63,199 bases of DNA from an uncultured Bacteroidales bacterium. GTDB lineage: Bacteria; Bacteroidota; Bacteroidia; Bacteroidales; Marinilabiliaceae. Each line of letters begins with the position of its first letter. Positions within the stretch are counted from its first letter, which is position 1. Positions 33,465-43,200 of this stretch are shown here, piece after piece. The DNA is taken from NCBI GenBank assembly GCA_945607565.1, contig CALYZD010000003.1, positions 1 through 63,199 on the forward strand, in the 5' to 3' direction. The notes under the pieces were generated by a model. The model did not search any database. It had not been told where the DNA came from and saw only the letters and a list, made by a program, of their open reading frames with translations. The position numbers and the translations under genes are program-made.

Positions 33465-33515
33465 ACGGACGGCCGGGCGTCGGGGCACGCGGGTGCCGGC
33501 GTCCCGGCCGTCCGT
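33465..33515. repeat. long stem-loop between rhaA and rhaT
   Basis: Arms ACGGACGGCCGGG (33465-33477) and CCCGGCCGTCCGT (33503-33515) pair perfectly over 13 bp, with a further GGCAC/GTGCC inner stem. No U-run follows on either strand, so it is not an ordinary intrinsic terminator. On the minus-strand transcript it falls between rhaA and rhaT and may set mRNA stability or processing. Confidence 0.7.
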
Positions 33516-33555
33516 ATCGGTGTTTCGCGGCCTTGCGCGGTGTGCGTCGGGGGGC

Positions 33556-34812
33556 TTATCGCTTCGAAGTCACTTCGCGCTCATATTTCTCGACCTCGGC
33601 TATGAAGTCGACGCCGGCTGGCACGTCGTTGCGCTGGCAGAACTCGTCGTAGACGGCGTTCCACGGCATGCTCTTGCACTCTTCGAGCAGTGCGAGGCGC
33701 TGGAACTTGAGGTCGTCGAGCTCGTAGCGGCGCAGCGTGTCGATGGGTTCGAGCATGGCTCTGAGCATGCACTTCTGAGCGGCGCGGCTGCCTATGACGT
33801 AGGCGCCGATGCGGTTGAGCGTGCCGTCAAAGTAGTCGAGGCCGTAGTGGACGCGGTCGAGCGCTCCGGCGCGCACAATCTCGCTGAAGAGGTCCTGCGT
33901 GGGGTCGTCCATGATGGTGACGTGGTCGGAGTCCCAGCGCACGGGGCGGCTGACGTGCAGCATCAGTTCGGGCACGAAGAGCAGCATGGCCGACACCTTG
34001 TCGGCTACGCTCTCGGTGGGATGGAAGTGGCCGGTGTCGAGCGTTATCATCATGTTGTTCTGGGCGGCGTAGGAGGTGTAGAAGTCGTTGGAGCCCACTG
34101 TGTAGCTCTCCAGGCCGATGCCGAATACCTTGGACTCGACGCAGTCCTTCATGTTGTCGTACTTGGTGGCGAAGATCTGGTCGAGCGAGTCCTTGAGCAG
34201 CTCGCGGTAGAGCTTGCGGTTGACGGTGATGTCCTTGCTGCCGTCGTGAATCCACGTGTTCATGATGCAGGGGTCGCCCTGCGCCTTGCCGATGGCCTCC
34301 GAGATGGCGCGGCAGCGCTTGGAGTGCTCGATCCAGAAGTCGCGGATGCCCTTGTCGGGGTTGGAGAGCGAGAGGTCGCCGCTCTTGGGGTGCGAGAACG
34401 AGGTGGAGTTGAAGTCGAGCAGCGTGTTGTTGGCCCGTCCCCAGTCAATCCAGCTCTGGAAGTGCTCCACGCCGCACTGGTCGCGGTCCACGAACTTGCC
34501 GCCGAAGTCGCCGTAGATTTCGTGCAGATTGAGGCGGTGCGTGCCCGGGATGAGCGATTTGGCGTAGAGGATGTCGGCGCGCAGCTCGTCGATGTTGCGG
34601 GCCTTGCCGGGATAGTTGCCGTTGACCTGGATGCCGCCGGTGAGCGAGCCGCCCTGGTTTTCGAATCCGGCCACGTCATCGGCCTGCCAGCAGTGCATGC
34701 TGAGGTGGAAATCCTGCATTTGCTTGAGCACCTTTTCGGTGTCGACGCCGATGGCTGCATAGCGTTCCTTTGCTATGGCATAGGCTTGGCTTATCTTTTC
34801 GTTCTTTGTCAT
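33556..34812 (-). CDS. rhaA: L-rhamnose isomerase
   Basis: A 418-aa RhaA converting L-rhamnose to L-rhamnulose in the cytoplasm. The metal-binding barrel shows NLHEIYGDFGG, CIMNTWIHDGSKD, TLDTGHFHPTES and RWDSDHVTIMDD, the conserved Glu/Asp/His ligand sets. Length equals E. coli RhaA (419 aa). It follows rhaB by 49 nt in operon B. Confidence 0.96.
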   Translation of the reverse strand: MTKNEKISQAYAIAKERYAAIGVDTEKVLKQMQDFHLSMHCWQADDVAGFENQGGSLTGGIQVNGNYPGKARNIDELRADILYAKSLIPGTHRLNLHEIYGDFGGKFVDRDQCGVEHFQSWIDWGRANNTLLDFNSTSFSHPKSGDLSLSNPDKGIRDFWIEHSKRCRAISEAIGKAQGDPCIMNTWIHDGSKDITVNRKLYRELLKDSLDQIFATKYDNMKDCVESKVFGIGLESYTVGSNDFYTSYAAQNNMMITLDTGHFHPTESVADKVSAMLLFVPELMLHVSRPVRWDSDHVTIMDDPTQDLFSEIVRAGALDRVHYGLDYFDGTLNRIGAYVIGSRAAQKCMLRAMLEPIDTLRRYELDDLKFQRLALLEECKSMPWNAVYDEFCQRNDVPAGVDFIAEVEKYEREVTSKR

Positions 34813-34861
34813 TTGTGCTGATGTTTTTATAAAGTTATGATTCTACGATTGTTTGCGTCAT

Positions 34862-36271
34862 TCATTGGCATTGCGGCTCAAAGCGCTTGAGCTCGGCCGA
34901 CTGGCTCAGCCTGCTGCGCAGCTGCCCGATGCTCCGGGCCTCGCCGGCGGCCACGGCCTGCACCATGATGTTGCCTATGGCTGTGGCTTCGGCCGGGCCG
35001 GCCACCACGGGCATGCCCACGGCGTTGGCCGTCAGCTGGTTGAGCATATCATTGCGACTGCCGCCGCCTATGACGTGCAGCACCTTGGGCCTGACGGGCG
35101 ACACCTGCCTGAGCAGCTCCATGACCTCGGCATAGCGGTGCGCGAGGCTCTCGAAGATGCAGCGCACCATGGCTCCGCGGCTCTGGGGCACGTTCTGGCC
35201 GGTGCGGCGGCAATAGTCGGCAATGGCCTGCGTCATGCTTGCGGGGTTGGCAAATGCGGGGTCGTCGGGGTTGATGACGGCGTCGCGCGGCTCGGCCTGG
35301 GCCAGGGCTATCAGTTCGGGATAGCTCATCGAGTCGTTCCACTCGGCGCGGCAGCGTTCGAGCAACCACATGCCGCAGATGTTCTTGAGCACGCGGATGG
35401 TGCCGTCCACGCCGCCCTCGTTGGTGAAGTTGAGCTCGGCCATGCGCTCCGAAATGATGGGCTCCGACGTCTCGACGCCCATGAGCGACCACGTGCCCGA
35501 GCTCAGATAGGCGAAGTCGGCATCGGCGGCGGGCACTGCGGCCACGGCCGAGCCGGTGTCGTGTCCGGCCACGGCAATCACCGGCACGGCGCCCAGGCCG
35601 GTCAGCTTCTGCACCTCGGGAGTCAGCGTGCCCACGGTGGCGCCGGGCTCCACAAAGCGTCCGAAGTGGTCGGGCGTCAGGCCCACCTGCTTCAGTATTT
35701 CGGGTTCGAGGCGACGCGTGCGGGCGTTCACTATCTGGGCCGTGGTGGCTATCGTGTATTCGGTCACCATCTGGCCCGTCAGCATGTAGGCCAGGGCGTC
35801 GGGCACGAAGAGAATCTTGGAGGCGGCGGCAAGCGCCGAACTGCCGTTGCGGCGCAGCGTGTCGAACTGGAAGAGGCTGTTGAAGTCCATGACCTGGATG
35901 CCGGTGAGCTCGTAGACACTGGTGCGCGGCATACGCTCGAAGAAACGTTCGGGCGCGCCGGCGGTGTGCGGGTCGCGGTAGGCGAAGGGCTGGCTCAGTA
36001 TCTGGCCGTCGGCGCCTATCATCACAAAGTCGACGCCCCACGTGTCGATGCCTATCGAGTGGATGTCGATGCCGCGCTCGGCCACGGTGCGGAGGCCCTG
36101 CAATATGTTGTGATAGAGGGCAAAGATATCCCAATAGCAATGTCCGCCAACCGTTATCAGATTGTTGGCAAAGCGGTTGATTTCCTCAATCTCGATGCCG
36201 CCGGCGCCCATGCGGCCCACTATGGTGCGTCCGCTGGTGGCGCCGAGGTCTACTGCAAAAAATGTCTTCAT
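34862..36271 (-). CDS. rhaB: rhamnulokinase
   Basis: A 469-aa FGGY-family sugar kinase, phosphorylating L-rhamnulose at O1. ATP-binding motifs include VDLGATSGRTIVGR (N-terminal phosphate 1), IGIDTWGVDFVMIG, GHDTGSAVAAVP and HVIGGGSRNDMLNQLTA (adenosine region). The start MKTFFAVDLG (ATG 36269-36271) is preferred over an ATG four codons upstream. It lies between the GH106 rhamnosidase and rhaA, so sugar release and catabolism are in one transcript. Confidence 0.95.
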   Translation of the reverse strand: MKTFFAVDLGATSGRTIVGRMGAGGIEIEEINRFANNLITVGGHCYWDIFALYHNILQGLRTVAERGIDIHSIGIDTWGVDFVMIGADGQILSQPFAYRDPHTAGAPERFFERMPRTSVYELTGIQVMDFNSLFQFDTLRRNGSSALAAASKILFVPDALAYMLTGQMVTEYTIATTAQIVNARTRRLEPEILKQVGLTPDHFGRFVEPGATVGTLTPEVQKLTGLGAVPVIAVAGHDTGSAVAAVPAADADFAYLSSGTWSLMGVETSEPIISERMAELNFTNEGGVDGTIRVLKNICGMWLLERCRAEWNDSMSYPELIALAQAEPRDAVINPDDPAFANPASMTQAIADYCRRTGQNVPQSRGAMVRCIFESLAHRYAEVMELLRQVSPVRPKVLHVIGGGSRNDMLNQLTANAVGMPVVAGPAEATAIGNIMVQAVAAGEARSIGQLRSRLSQSAELKRFEPQCQ

Positions 36272-36316
36272 TGTGCTAAGCAAGTGTTAGATGTTTCTGT
36301 CTGATTGTCTGTCGGT

Positions 36317-39106
36317 TCATCGGGCGGCAGGCACTGTCAGCAGGCTGACCGGACCGATGAGGCCGGCCGGAGTGACGGGCCAGTGCGCATAGCCCTCGCG
36401 TCGATAGTGAATGTTGACGATGTTGATTTCCTTGAAGCGACGCCATTCGACGCCGTCGCGGTCCATCTGCGCAATGCGGTTGGCCGGCAGCCCGGTGACG
36501 CGCACCTCGATGCTGTTGGTGCCCTGGCGCACAAGGCCGGTCACGTCGCAGCGGAAGGGGACGGCCCACAGCGTGCCGGCGCTCCGGCCGTTGACGCTGA
36601 GCGAGGCCGACTCGCGCACGTCGCCCAGGTCAATCACGAAGCGGCGTCCGGCCACGGTGTCGACGTCGAAGGTGGTCGTGTAGACGGCCGTGCCCATGTT
36701 GACGCGACAGCGCTCGTCGGGCAGCGACGTCCATGCGCAGAGCGTGTCGGTGGCGAACGTGTCGGCGATGGCCGGGCTGCTCTGCTCGAAGCTGACCTGC
36801 CATCCGCCGCCGATGACCGTCCGCCGCGCCGACTCGGGCAGCGTGAGCGATGCGTAGGCCGGCGCGCTGACCTCGTCGGTGGTGTAGGTGCGCAGCACCA
36901 CCGACTGCCCCGAGAGCAGCTGCAGGCGCACGGCCGCGCGTCCGCCCTCGGCCGGGGCCACTGGCGTCGAGCCGCTGCGGCCGGTCATGGGGTCGTAGAG
37001 CATGGCCGAGCGTGCCGGCGTGGAGAGCGTCACCATGGTGTCGATGTCGTGCGGCGTCAGGTTGGCCACAAAGTAGTGGTAGCCCGTGTTGTTGCGCCGC
37101 CTGATGAAGTGCAGCCCGTGGCGGCTCTTCATGGTCTCGGGCGCAATGCCCGTGGCGGCAAGCAGGTCGGCATAGTTGCTGCCGGTGATGATGCGTCCCT
37201 GAGCCTTGGGGCTGACCGTCACGCGGCCGAAGTCGACCTCGGGCAGCTGCACCAGCGTGGCTTTGAGCATCGACTGGCGTTCGGCCCTGCGACCGAATCC
37301 GGGCACGCTGCGCGGATAGCCGTGGGCGAAGATGACCGTGGCGCCCGAGCGCGCGAGGCGCAGCAGATGCTCGAGCACGTCGTGGGGCATCACTTCGGCG
37401 CCGGGCACTATGATGGCCTTGTATTCGGCATCGCCCGAGGTCACCAGACGCCCGCCGGCGCTCAGGCGCAGCGTGCGCACAAAGGCGTCCGACACGTAGT
37501 CGACGTCGTGCCCGCAGGCCATGATGCTGTCGACGGCCGCGATGAATCCCGGCGCGCGCTGCGCCATCTCGTGTATGCTGAAGGTGACGAGGTGGCCGGG
37601 CTGATGCTGCCAGATGTCGTAGAGCGGCAGGTAGACCAGCAGGTCGTTGTCGGGCCGGCCCATCTGGAGGAACGACTGGCTGCGCGAGATGTAGTCGGAG
37701 AAATTACGCATGTCGCGCCACTGCGGGTTGGTCGGGCTCATGTCGACCGAAGCGTAGAACTTGCGGCCGGGCCAGGGCTCGGAGGGCGGCGAATAGGTGG
37801 TGCCGTGGAAGCACACGTGGTTGACGCCCGAGACGAACATCAGGTCCAGGTCGGGCTTGCACTGCGACAGCGACGTGCGGAAGTGCTCGGTCAGCCACGT
37901 GAAGGTCTCCGACGAGGTGTAGGCCTTGCCGGCGATGTGTGCGGCCGACGAGGCGTATTTGAGCATCGACAGGTCGGAGTCGTTGCGGCGCACGAGCGAG
38001 TCGGTGCGCAGGCCGCTGATGCCGAAGTCGGTCAGCCCGAAGCCTTCGCACTCGGGGATGTCGACGGCGGCGTAGATGTCAATCAGGTTGGCGGGCGAGC
38101 CGTGGGCCTGGTTGCGCGTCAGGCTGCCCCGACGGTGCGCCCAGTCGGTCCACTGGCGGGTGAAGGCGCTCAGCAGCAGGTCGGAGATGGTCTGACGATA
38201 GTCGGTGACGAGGGCTATGGTGGTGTCGTTGTCGTGCGGGCCGAGGAACTGCGGCAGATAGTCCTGAAGGCGGTATCCGCGCAGCTCTTCGAAGCGTTCG
38301 AAGAAGTCGGGCGTGCAGTCGGCGCCGTAGACCTCGTAGGAGTCGTTGAAGAAGTGGTGCGGCGATGCCTGCCGGCCGCCGTCGAAGGCCTGTGCGAAGC
38401 GGTCGAGGTAGCGAGCCACGGCCTGTGCCGAGAAGTGGTCGACCACAAAGCCTTCGCCTCCGGGTGCGGCCCGCTTGACCTTCTGGAAGGTGTGGCCGCA
38501 GAAGACGGCTATCAGTTTCCAGCCGGAGCCTTCGGGAGCCGTCCAGCGCAGCACTCTGGCCGAGTCCACGCGGTCGGTCAGGTCGAGAGTGCGGCCGTCG
38601 GGGGCGTAGGCCATCAGGCGCATCAGCGATGCGGTGCGGCGCTGGCGCGGGTCGGCGGGCGCTATGGTGTCGGCCAGCGAACCGCCTGCGGGCACGTCGT
38701 AGGTGCCGAAGAGCATCTTGCGGGCCGCGTCGTCGAGGCCGACGGCGGGGCCGCCAAAGGGCCAGCCGGTGCCGGTGTTCATGTCGATGTTGATGCCATG
38801 GCGGCGTCCGCACCTGATGCTGAAGTCGAGCATCCGCATCCATTGCGGGCTCAGGAAGCTGATGTCGGCCGAGTCGTTGCCCCTGACGCCGTAGATGGGC
38901 GTTATTTCGAGGGCTCCGAATCCGGCGTCGGCATACTGCTGCATCAGCGCGGCTATGTCGGCCGAGTCCACCGCGCTGCCCATCCACCACCAGCGCGAGG
39001 CCGGCCTGGTCTCGATGCCGGCTGCGGGCCAGTCGGTGGGTTGCGGTGCCGATGTGCAGGCTGCCAGAGCCAGCGCAAGTGCTGTGATGGTCACATGTCT
39101 TTTCAT
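36317..39106 (-). CDS. GH106 alpha-L-rhamnosidase (lipoprotein)
   Basis: A 929-aa exported enzyme starting MKRHVTITALALALAACTSA with lipobox LAAC (Cys17). The GH106 N-terminus ASRWWWMGSAVDSADI, barrel segments DMNTGTGWPFGGPAVG, the catalytic-region NDSYEVYGADCTPDFFERF, YTSSETFTWLTEHFR and LMFVSGVNHVCFHGTTYSP, and the C-terminal carbohydrate-binding sandwich (ASLSVNGRSAGTLWAVPF) are all present. It releases terminal or backbone rhamnose from rhamnogalacturonan fragments. It is 13 nt downstream of an SGNH esterase and 45 nt upstream of rhaB. Confidence 0.92.
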   Translation of the reverse strand: MKRHVTITALALALAACTSAPQPTDWPAAGIETRPASRWWWMGSAVDSADIAALMQQYADAGFGALEITPIYGVRGNDSADISFLSPQWMRMLDFSIRCGRRHGINIDMNTGTGWPFGGPAVGLDDAARKMLFGTYDVPAGGSLADTIAPADPRQRRTASLMRLMAYAPDGRTLDLTDRVDSARVLRWTAPEGSGWKLIAVFCGHTFQKVKRAAPGGEGFVVDHFSAQAVARYLDRFAQAFDGGRQASPHHFFNDSYEVYGADCTPDFFERFEELRGYRLQDYLPQFLGPHDNDTTIALVTDYRQTISDLLLSAFTRQWTDWAHRRGSLTRNQAHGSPANLIDIYAAVDIPECEGFGLTDFGISGLRTDSLVRRNDSDLSMLKYASSAAHIAGKAYTSSETFTWLTEHFRTSLSQCKPDLDLMFVSGVNHVCFHGTTYSPPSEPWPGRKFYASVDMSPTNPQWRDMRNFSDYISRSQSFLQMGRPDNDLLVYLPLYDIWQHQPGHLVTFSIHEMAQRAPGFIAAVDSIMACGHDVDYVSDAFVRTLRLSAGGRLVTSGDAEYKAIIVPGAEVMPHDVLEHLLRLARSGATVIFAHGYPRSVPGFGRRAERQSMLKATLVQLPEVDFGRVTVSPKAQGRIITGSNYADLLAATGIAPETMKSRHGLHFIRRRNNTGYHYFVANLTPHDIDTMVTLSTPARSAMLYDPMTGRSGSTPVAPAEGGRAAVRLQLLSGQSVVLRTYTTDEVSAPAYASLTLPESARRTVIGGGWQVSFEQSSPAIADTFATDTLCAWTSLPDERCRVNMGTAVYTTTFDVDTVAGRRFVIDLGDVRESASLSVNGRSAGTLWAVPFRCDVTGLVRQGTNSIEVRVTGLPANRIAQMDRDGVEWRRFKEINIVNIHYRREGYAHWPVTPAGLIGPVSLLTVPAAR

Positions 39107-39119
39107 GGCGTCGCGGTTT

Positions 39120-39833
39120 CTATTCGAACTGTTGCTTGAGGCATCGGGCCACATACTGTGCCACGGCGTCGGCGCCGGCCGCGCGCAGGTGCGTGTCGTC
39201 CTGCTTGCCGTCGGGGTAGGTCGAGTCCACTCCGGCCTCAATCCACATGTAGAGCTGCTTGGAGGCCTCGTCGCCCAGCAGCAGGACGGTGTCGCGCGTC
39301 ATGACGTTGACGTCGATGAGGGGCACCTGCTGCTGGCGTGCCACCTGGCGCATGATGGCGGGATAGGCGCGCAGGCGGTCGTCGGTCAGGTTGCCGCTGA
39401 CGAACGTGCGCATCACCACCGATGTCAGCAGCACGGGCTGTGCCTTGGCGGCGCGGACGTCGGCTATCATGCGCAGCAGGTTGGCGCGGTAGTCGTCGTA
39501 CGAGGCGTGGCGCTCGGGCTTGGTGGAGGCGTCGTTGTGACCGAACTGTATGGCCACGATGTCGCCGGGCTGGGTGCGGTCGAGCAGGCGCTGCCAGCGC
39601 TCTTCGGCTATGAACGATTTGGTGCTGCGTCCGCCTATGGCGCAGTTGACCACCTCGTAGCCGTCGCCGAGGTGCGCGCCCACCATCTGGCCCCAGCCGC
39701 GCTGGAGGGTCTTGACGGTGTCGTAGGTCTGGGCGGTCGAGTCGCCGGCTATCAGCAGGCGGCGCTGCGGGCGCGATGCCGCAAGGACTGTGCCGAGGGC
39801 TATCGCTGAGGCTATTATCAGTGTGAGTTTCAT
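39120..39833 (-). CDS. SGNH rhamnogalacturonan acetylesterase (CE12-like)
   Basis: A 237-aa secreted SGNH hydrolase (signal peptide 1-19). The four blocks are GDSTAQT (Ser32 nucleophile), CAIGGRSTKSF (Gly), FGHNDAS (Asn) and DDTHLRAAG (Asp/His). Homologues remove O-acetyl groups from galacturonate in rhamnogalacturonan-I, which is required before lyases act. It sits between rhaM and the GH106 rhamnosidase and is one of three such domains in the locus. Confidence 0.9.
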   Translation of the reverse strand: MKLTLIIASAIALGTVLAASRPQRRLLIAGDSTAQTYDTVKTLQRGWGQMVGAHLGDGYEVVNCAIGGRSTKSFIAEERWQRLLDRTQPGDIVAIQFGHNDASTKPERHASYDDYRANLLRMIADVRAAKAQPVLLTSVVMRTFVSGNLTDDRLRAYPAIMRQVARQQQVPLIDVNVMTRDTVLLLGDEASKQLYMWIEAGVDSTYPDGKQDDTHLRAAGADAVAQYVARCLKQQFE

Positions 39834-39885
39834 TTGTTTCAGGATGTTCGTTGAGATTTTAATCGGAAAATGATGAAAAAGCGGG

Positions 39886-40200
39886 TCAGTCCATGTGGAA
39901 GACCTCGGGCAGCGGGATGGTCACGGGCGAGTTGTCGGGGTTGACCTCCATGATGTCGGCCATGTAGTCCCACCACTTCTGCACGATGGGGCTGGCGCCC
40001 ATGTCCTGCGACGACTGCTCGCCGCTGGTCTTCTGGCAGGCGAAGAGGATGTTGGTGTCGCGGTCCCAGTAAATCGAGTAGTCCGACACGCCATTGTCGG
40101 AGAGCATTTTCTTGAGTTCGGGCCAGATGGCGGCATGGCGGCGTTCGTATTCCTTTTCGAATCCGGGTTTCAGATACATTTTGAAGGCTTCGCGTTTCAT
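39886..40200 (-). CDS. rhaM: L-rhamnose mutarotase
   Basis: A 104-aa dimeric ferredoxin-like protein of the RhaM (YiiL) family interconverting the alpha and beta anomers of L-rhamnose before isomerisation. Family residues are visible in KREAFKMYLKPGFEKEYERR, IWPELKKMLSDNGVSDYSI, and the C-terminal IVQKWWDYMADIM. Length matches E. coli RhaM (104 aa). It lies in operon B between the three-domain enzyme and the esterase; the ATG at 40198-40200 is set by homology. Confidence 0.95.
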   Translation of the reverse strand: MKREAFKMYLKPGFEKEYERRHAAIWPELKKMLSDNGVSDYSIYWDRDTNILFACQKTSGEQSSQDMGASPIVQKWWDYMADIMEVNPDNSPVTIPLPEVFHMD

Positions 40201-40256
40201 ATCGATAGTGTTTTGAGTTGATACTGATGACTGATTATGTGTGCGCGTTCGGGTTT

Positions 40257-43200
40257 TCATTTGCTGTCGAGGCGGACTATGGCGGGGCTGTTGCGGTTGC
40301 ACGTCACGCGTCCGCCCTCCATCTGCAGCTCGGCCACCTGAATCGACGAGCGGCGGCTGTCGGCCGTGGTCAGGTCGGCGCCCTGCGTGCGTCCGGGGTG
40401 GGTGAAGTAGAAGATGTAGGCGCGGCCCGAGGCCACCACCACGTCGCAATGGCCGCCCATCACGGCGTCGTCGGGGCCCAGGCCGGGCTCCTGCAGGATG
40501 TTGCGCGGCTGGCGCACCCAGTGCCTGAGGTCGTGCGACTGGTAGACGGCCAGTCCGGCCCAGTTGTCGACTATCATCATGTAGCGTCCGTTCCACTCAA
40601 ACACCTTGGGGCCTTCGCAGCCGCGGTCGGTCACCATGGGGCCCAGGTCGGTCCAGGTCTTCAGGTCGCGGCTTTCGGCGCAGTATATCGACTTGCCGGC
40701 CGCCTCGTTGTTGTAGAACATCAGCCAGCGGTCGCCGTCGCGGAACAGGCCGGCGTCTATCACGCGGTCCGAGGCCAGGCGCAGGTCGTCAGCATGACGC
40801 CACGAGCGCAGGTCGGTGCTGACGAAGTGGGCTATGTGGCGCGGATGACGCCAGTCGGTGAAGATGCCGGGCACCACGGTCACGAACATGTGGTACTGTC
40901 CGCCATGGCTCACCACGTCTGGCGCCCAGAGCGTCAGCGAGTCGGTGGCGATGTCGAACGAGGCATAGCCGGCGTGGGTCCAGGTGGTGCCGCCGTCGGT
41001 CGACGTGGCGATGCCGATGGGCGTGCCGTGGACCCAGTCCACGCCATGCACCTCGGGCAGGTTGGCGCGGCGGTTGGTGTAGAACATGGTGTGGCAGCGG
41101 CGTTCGGCGTCGTAGATGATGGTGGGGTCGGCCGCGCCGTCATACTCGGGGTCGCGGTAGAGCGGCTTGGGAGCTATGCCGAACCGGCGGTCGATTTTCG
41201 ACGTGTCGATGAATGCCGACAGCGGGTTGGCGGCGTCGGCGGCCAGGGCGCGGGCAATGCACTTGCCGTGGAGCATGGCGCCGATGTATGACGTGTGGAC
41301 GTTGTCTTTGAAATAGGGCTTCGAAGCCTCGCGGCCCATGCGGTCGTAGGCGTCGGCGGCCAGCGCGTTGACGTCGATGTAGCTGACGCCCTCGGCCAGG
41401 GCCACGTCGCGCGTCCAGGCGGCGTAGGTGTCGGTGCAGCGGTTGATGCGGCCGTCGTCGGACCAGCGGTTGCCGGGCGTGTGCGAGAGCACGGTGACGT
41501 TAGCCCCGCGTGCGCGCGCCTCGCGGATGTAGCGGCGCATGTAGTGGCCGTAGGTGTAGACGCGCTCGGTGCCGCCCGTGCGCTCCATGGTCACGTCCTG
41601 ATGCTCGTAGCCGGTGCCTCGGAGCGATGCGCGGGCGCGGCCTGTGCCCAGCGGTCCGCCGTCGTTGTGGCCGAACTGCACTATCAGGTAGTCGCCCGGA
41701 CGGATGCCCTGGAGCACCTTGCTCCACAGCCCTTCGGTGATGAAGGTGCGGCTGCTGCGTCCGCCCAGAGCGTGGTTCTCGACGCTGATGCGGTCGGCAT
41801 CCACGAACGTGTCGAAGAACGAGGCCCAGCCCCACATCTCGCCGTCGCCCAGCCCGCGGCCGTTCTTGACCGTGGAGTCGCCTATGATGAAGAGCACCGG
41901 ATTGCGTCCCTTGCGGGTGCTGCCGGCGGTCATCTCGGCCGGGCGGCTCGGGTCGGCCACGCCGAAGATGGGCGAGGCGGTGGCCTGCTGCTTGTTGTAG
42001 AACTGCACGGCGGCGTCGTTGGTCTGCGGATACTGTGCCGACAGCAGCGTGCTTATCTCGGCGCCGGCCAGCAGTGCGGGCCCGTAGCCGTGAGCGGCCG
42101 CCGCGCTCTGCGGACGATAGGCGTAGAATGCGGCGTCGAAGCCCATGCCCGTGCCCACGCACGTGCCCTCGACCTGTCCCTGCGCGTTGATGCGGGTCGA
42201 CAGCGCCTGCCAGCCCAGCAGGGCCACGGGGCCGTAGGCTGCGGCGTCGATAAGGCCGGTGTTGATGGCGTGGGCTATACAATATGTATATATGGCCGTG
42301 GCCGAAGTCTCAAGGTAGGTCTCGGGGCGGTCGAGCAGCTGATGCCAGAAGCCCGTGGGCGACTGCAGCGCGGCCACCGCCTCGATGTGCGTGCGCAGCG
42401 TCTGCGCCAGCCACGGATACTGCGGGTCGGCCTTCGACACCACGTCGGTCAGCAGCGACAGCGTCAGCATGGCCCAGCCGTTGGCCCGCGCCCAGTAGAA
42501 CGACGGGTGCTGCGCCATGCCCTCGACCCATCCGTGGCGGAAGAGTCCCTTGTCGGGCACCATCATCTTGTCGACGAAGAGGTGCGCCTGGCGCAGAGCC
42601 TCGGCCGTGAAGCGCGGCTCGCGGTCGTTGCGGCCTCGCAGGGCCATGGCCGGCACTCCCATGAAGAAGTCGTCGAGCCAGACGGTGTTGAAGTGCGGGC
42701 GGCAGCGTGCCAGCGTGCCGTCGGAGAGCCTGTATTCGTTGTACATGACGCGGTCGAAGTAGCGGTCGAGCTGCCGGCCGAAGTCGAGCTTGGGATTGTC
42801 GGCCTTGGCCATCAGCATGGCCGAACAGATGGCGCCGCAGTCGTCGAGGGCGCGCGAGTCGAGCGCCGGGTGCAGCGTGGGCTCGATGAAGCCGGTGCTG
42901 TCGGCCAGTGCGGCAAAGGCGTCGGCGGCGCGTGCCACGAATTCCATGCGCTCGGTGGCATAGCGGGTGTAGTCGGCGTCGGCGGTGGCGCGGCCGGCGG
43001 CCAGACAGCCCCAGTAGGTCACGCCCCACTCGTAGCTGGTGAGTCGGAACGAGCCCTGGGCCACGCGGCTGAGCGTGTCGATGCGGTCGAGGGGCACGGT
43101 GCTCCCCGTCCGGCGGTCGACCACGTGGGCCGGCGTGTTGGCTTGCAGATAGTGAAGGATGCAATCCATCTTGGCCTTGACCTGCTCCGGCGTGGCGACG

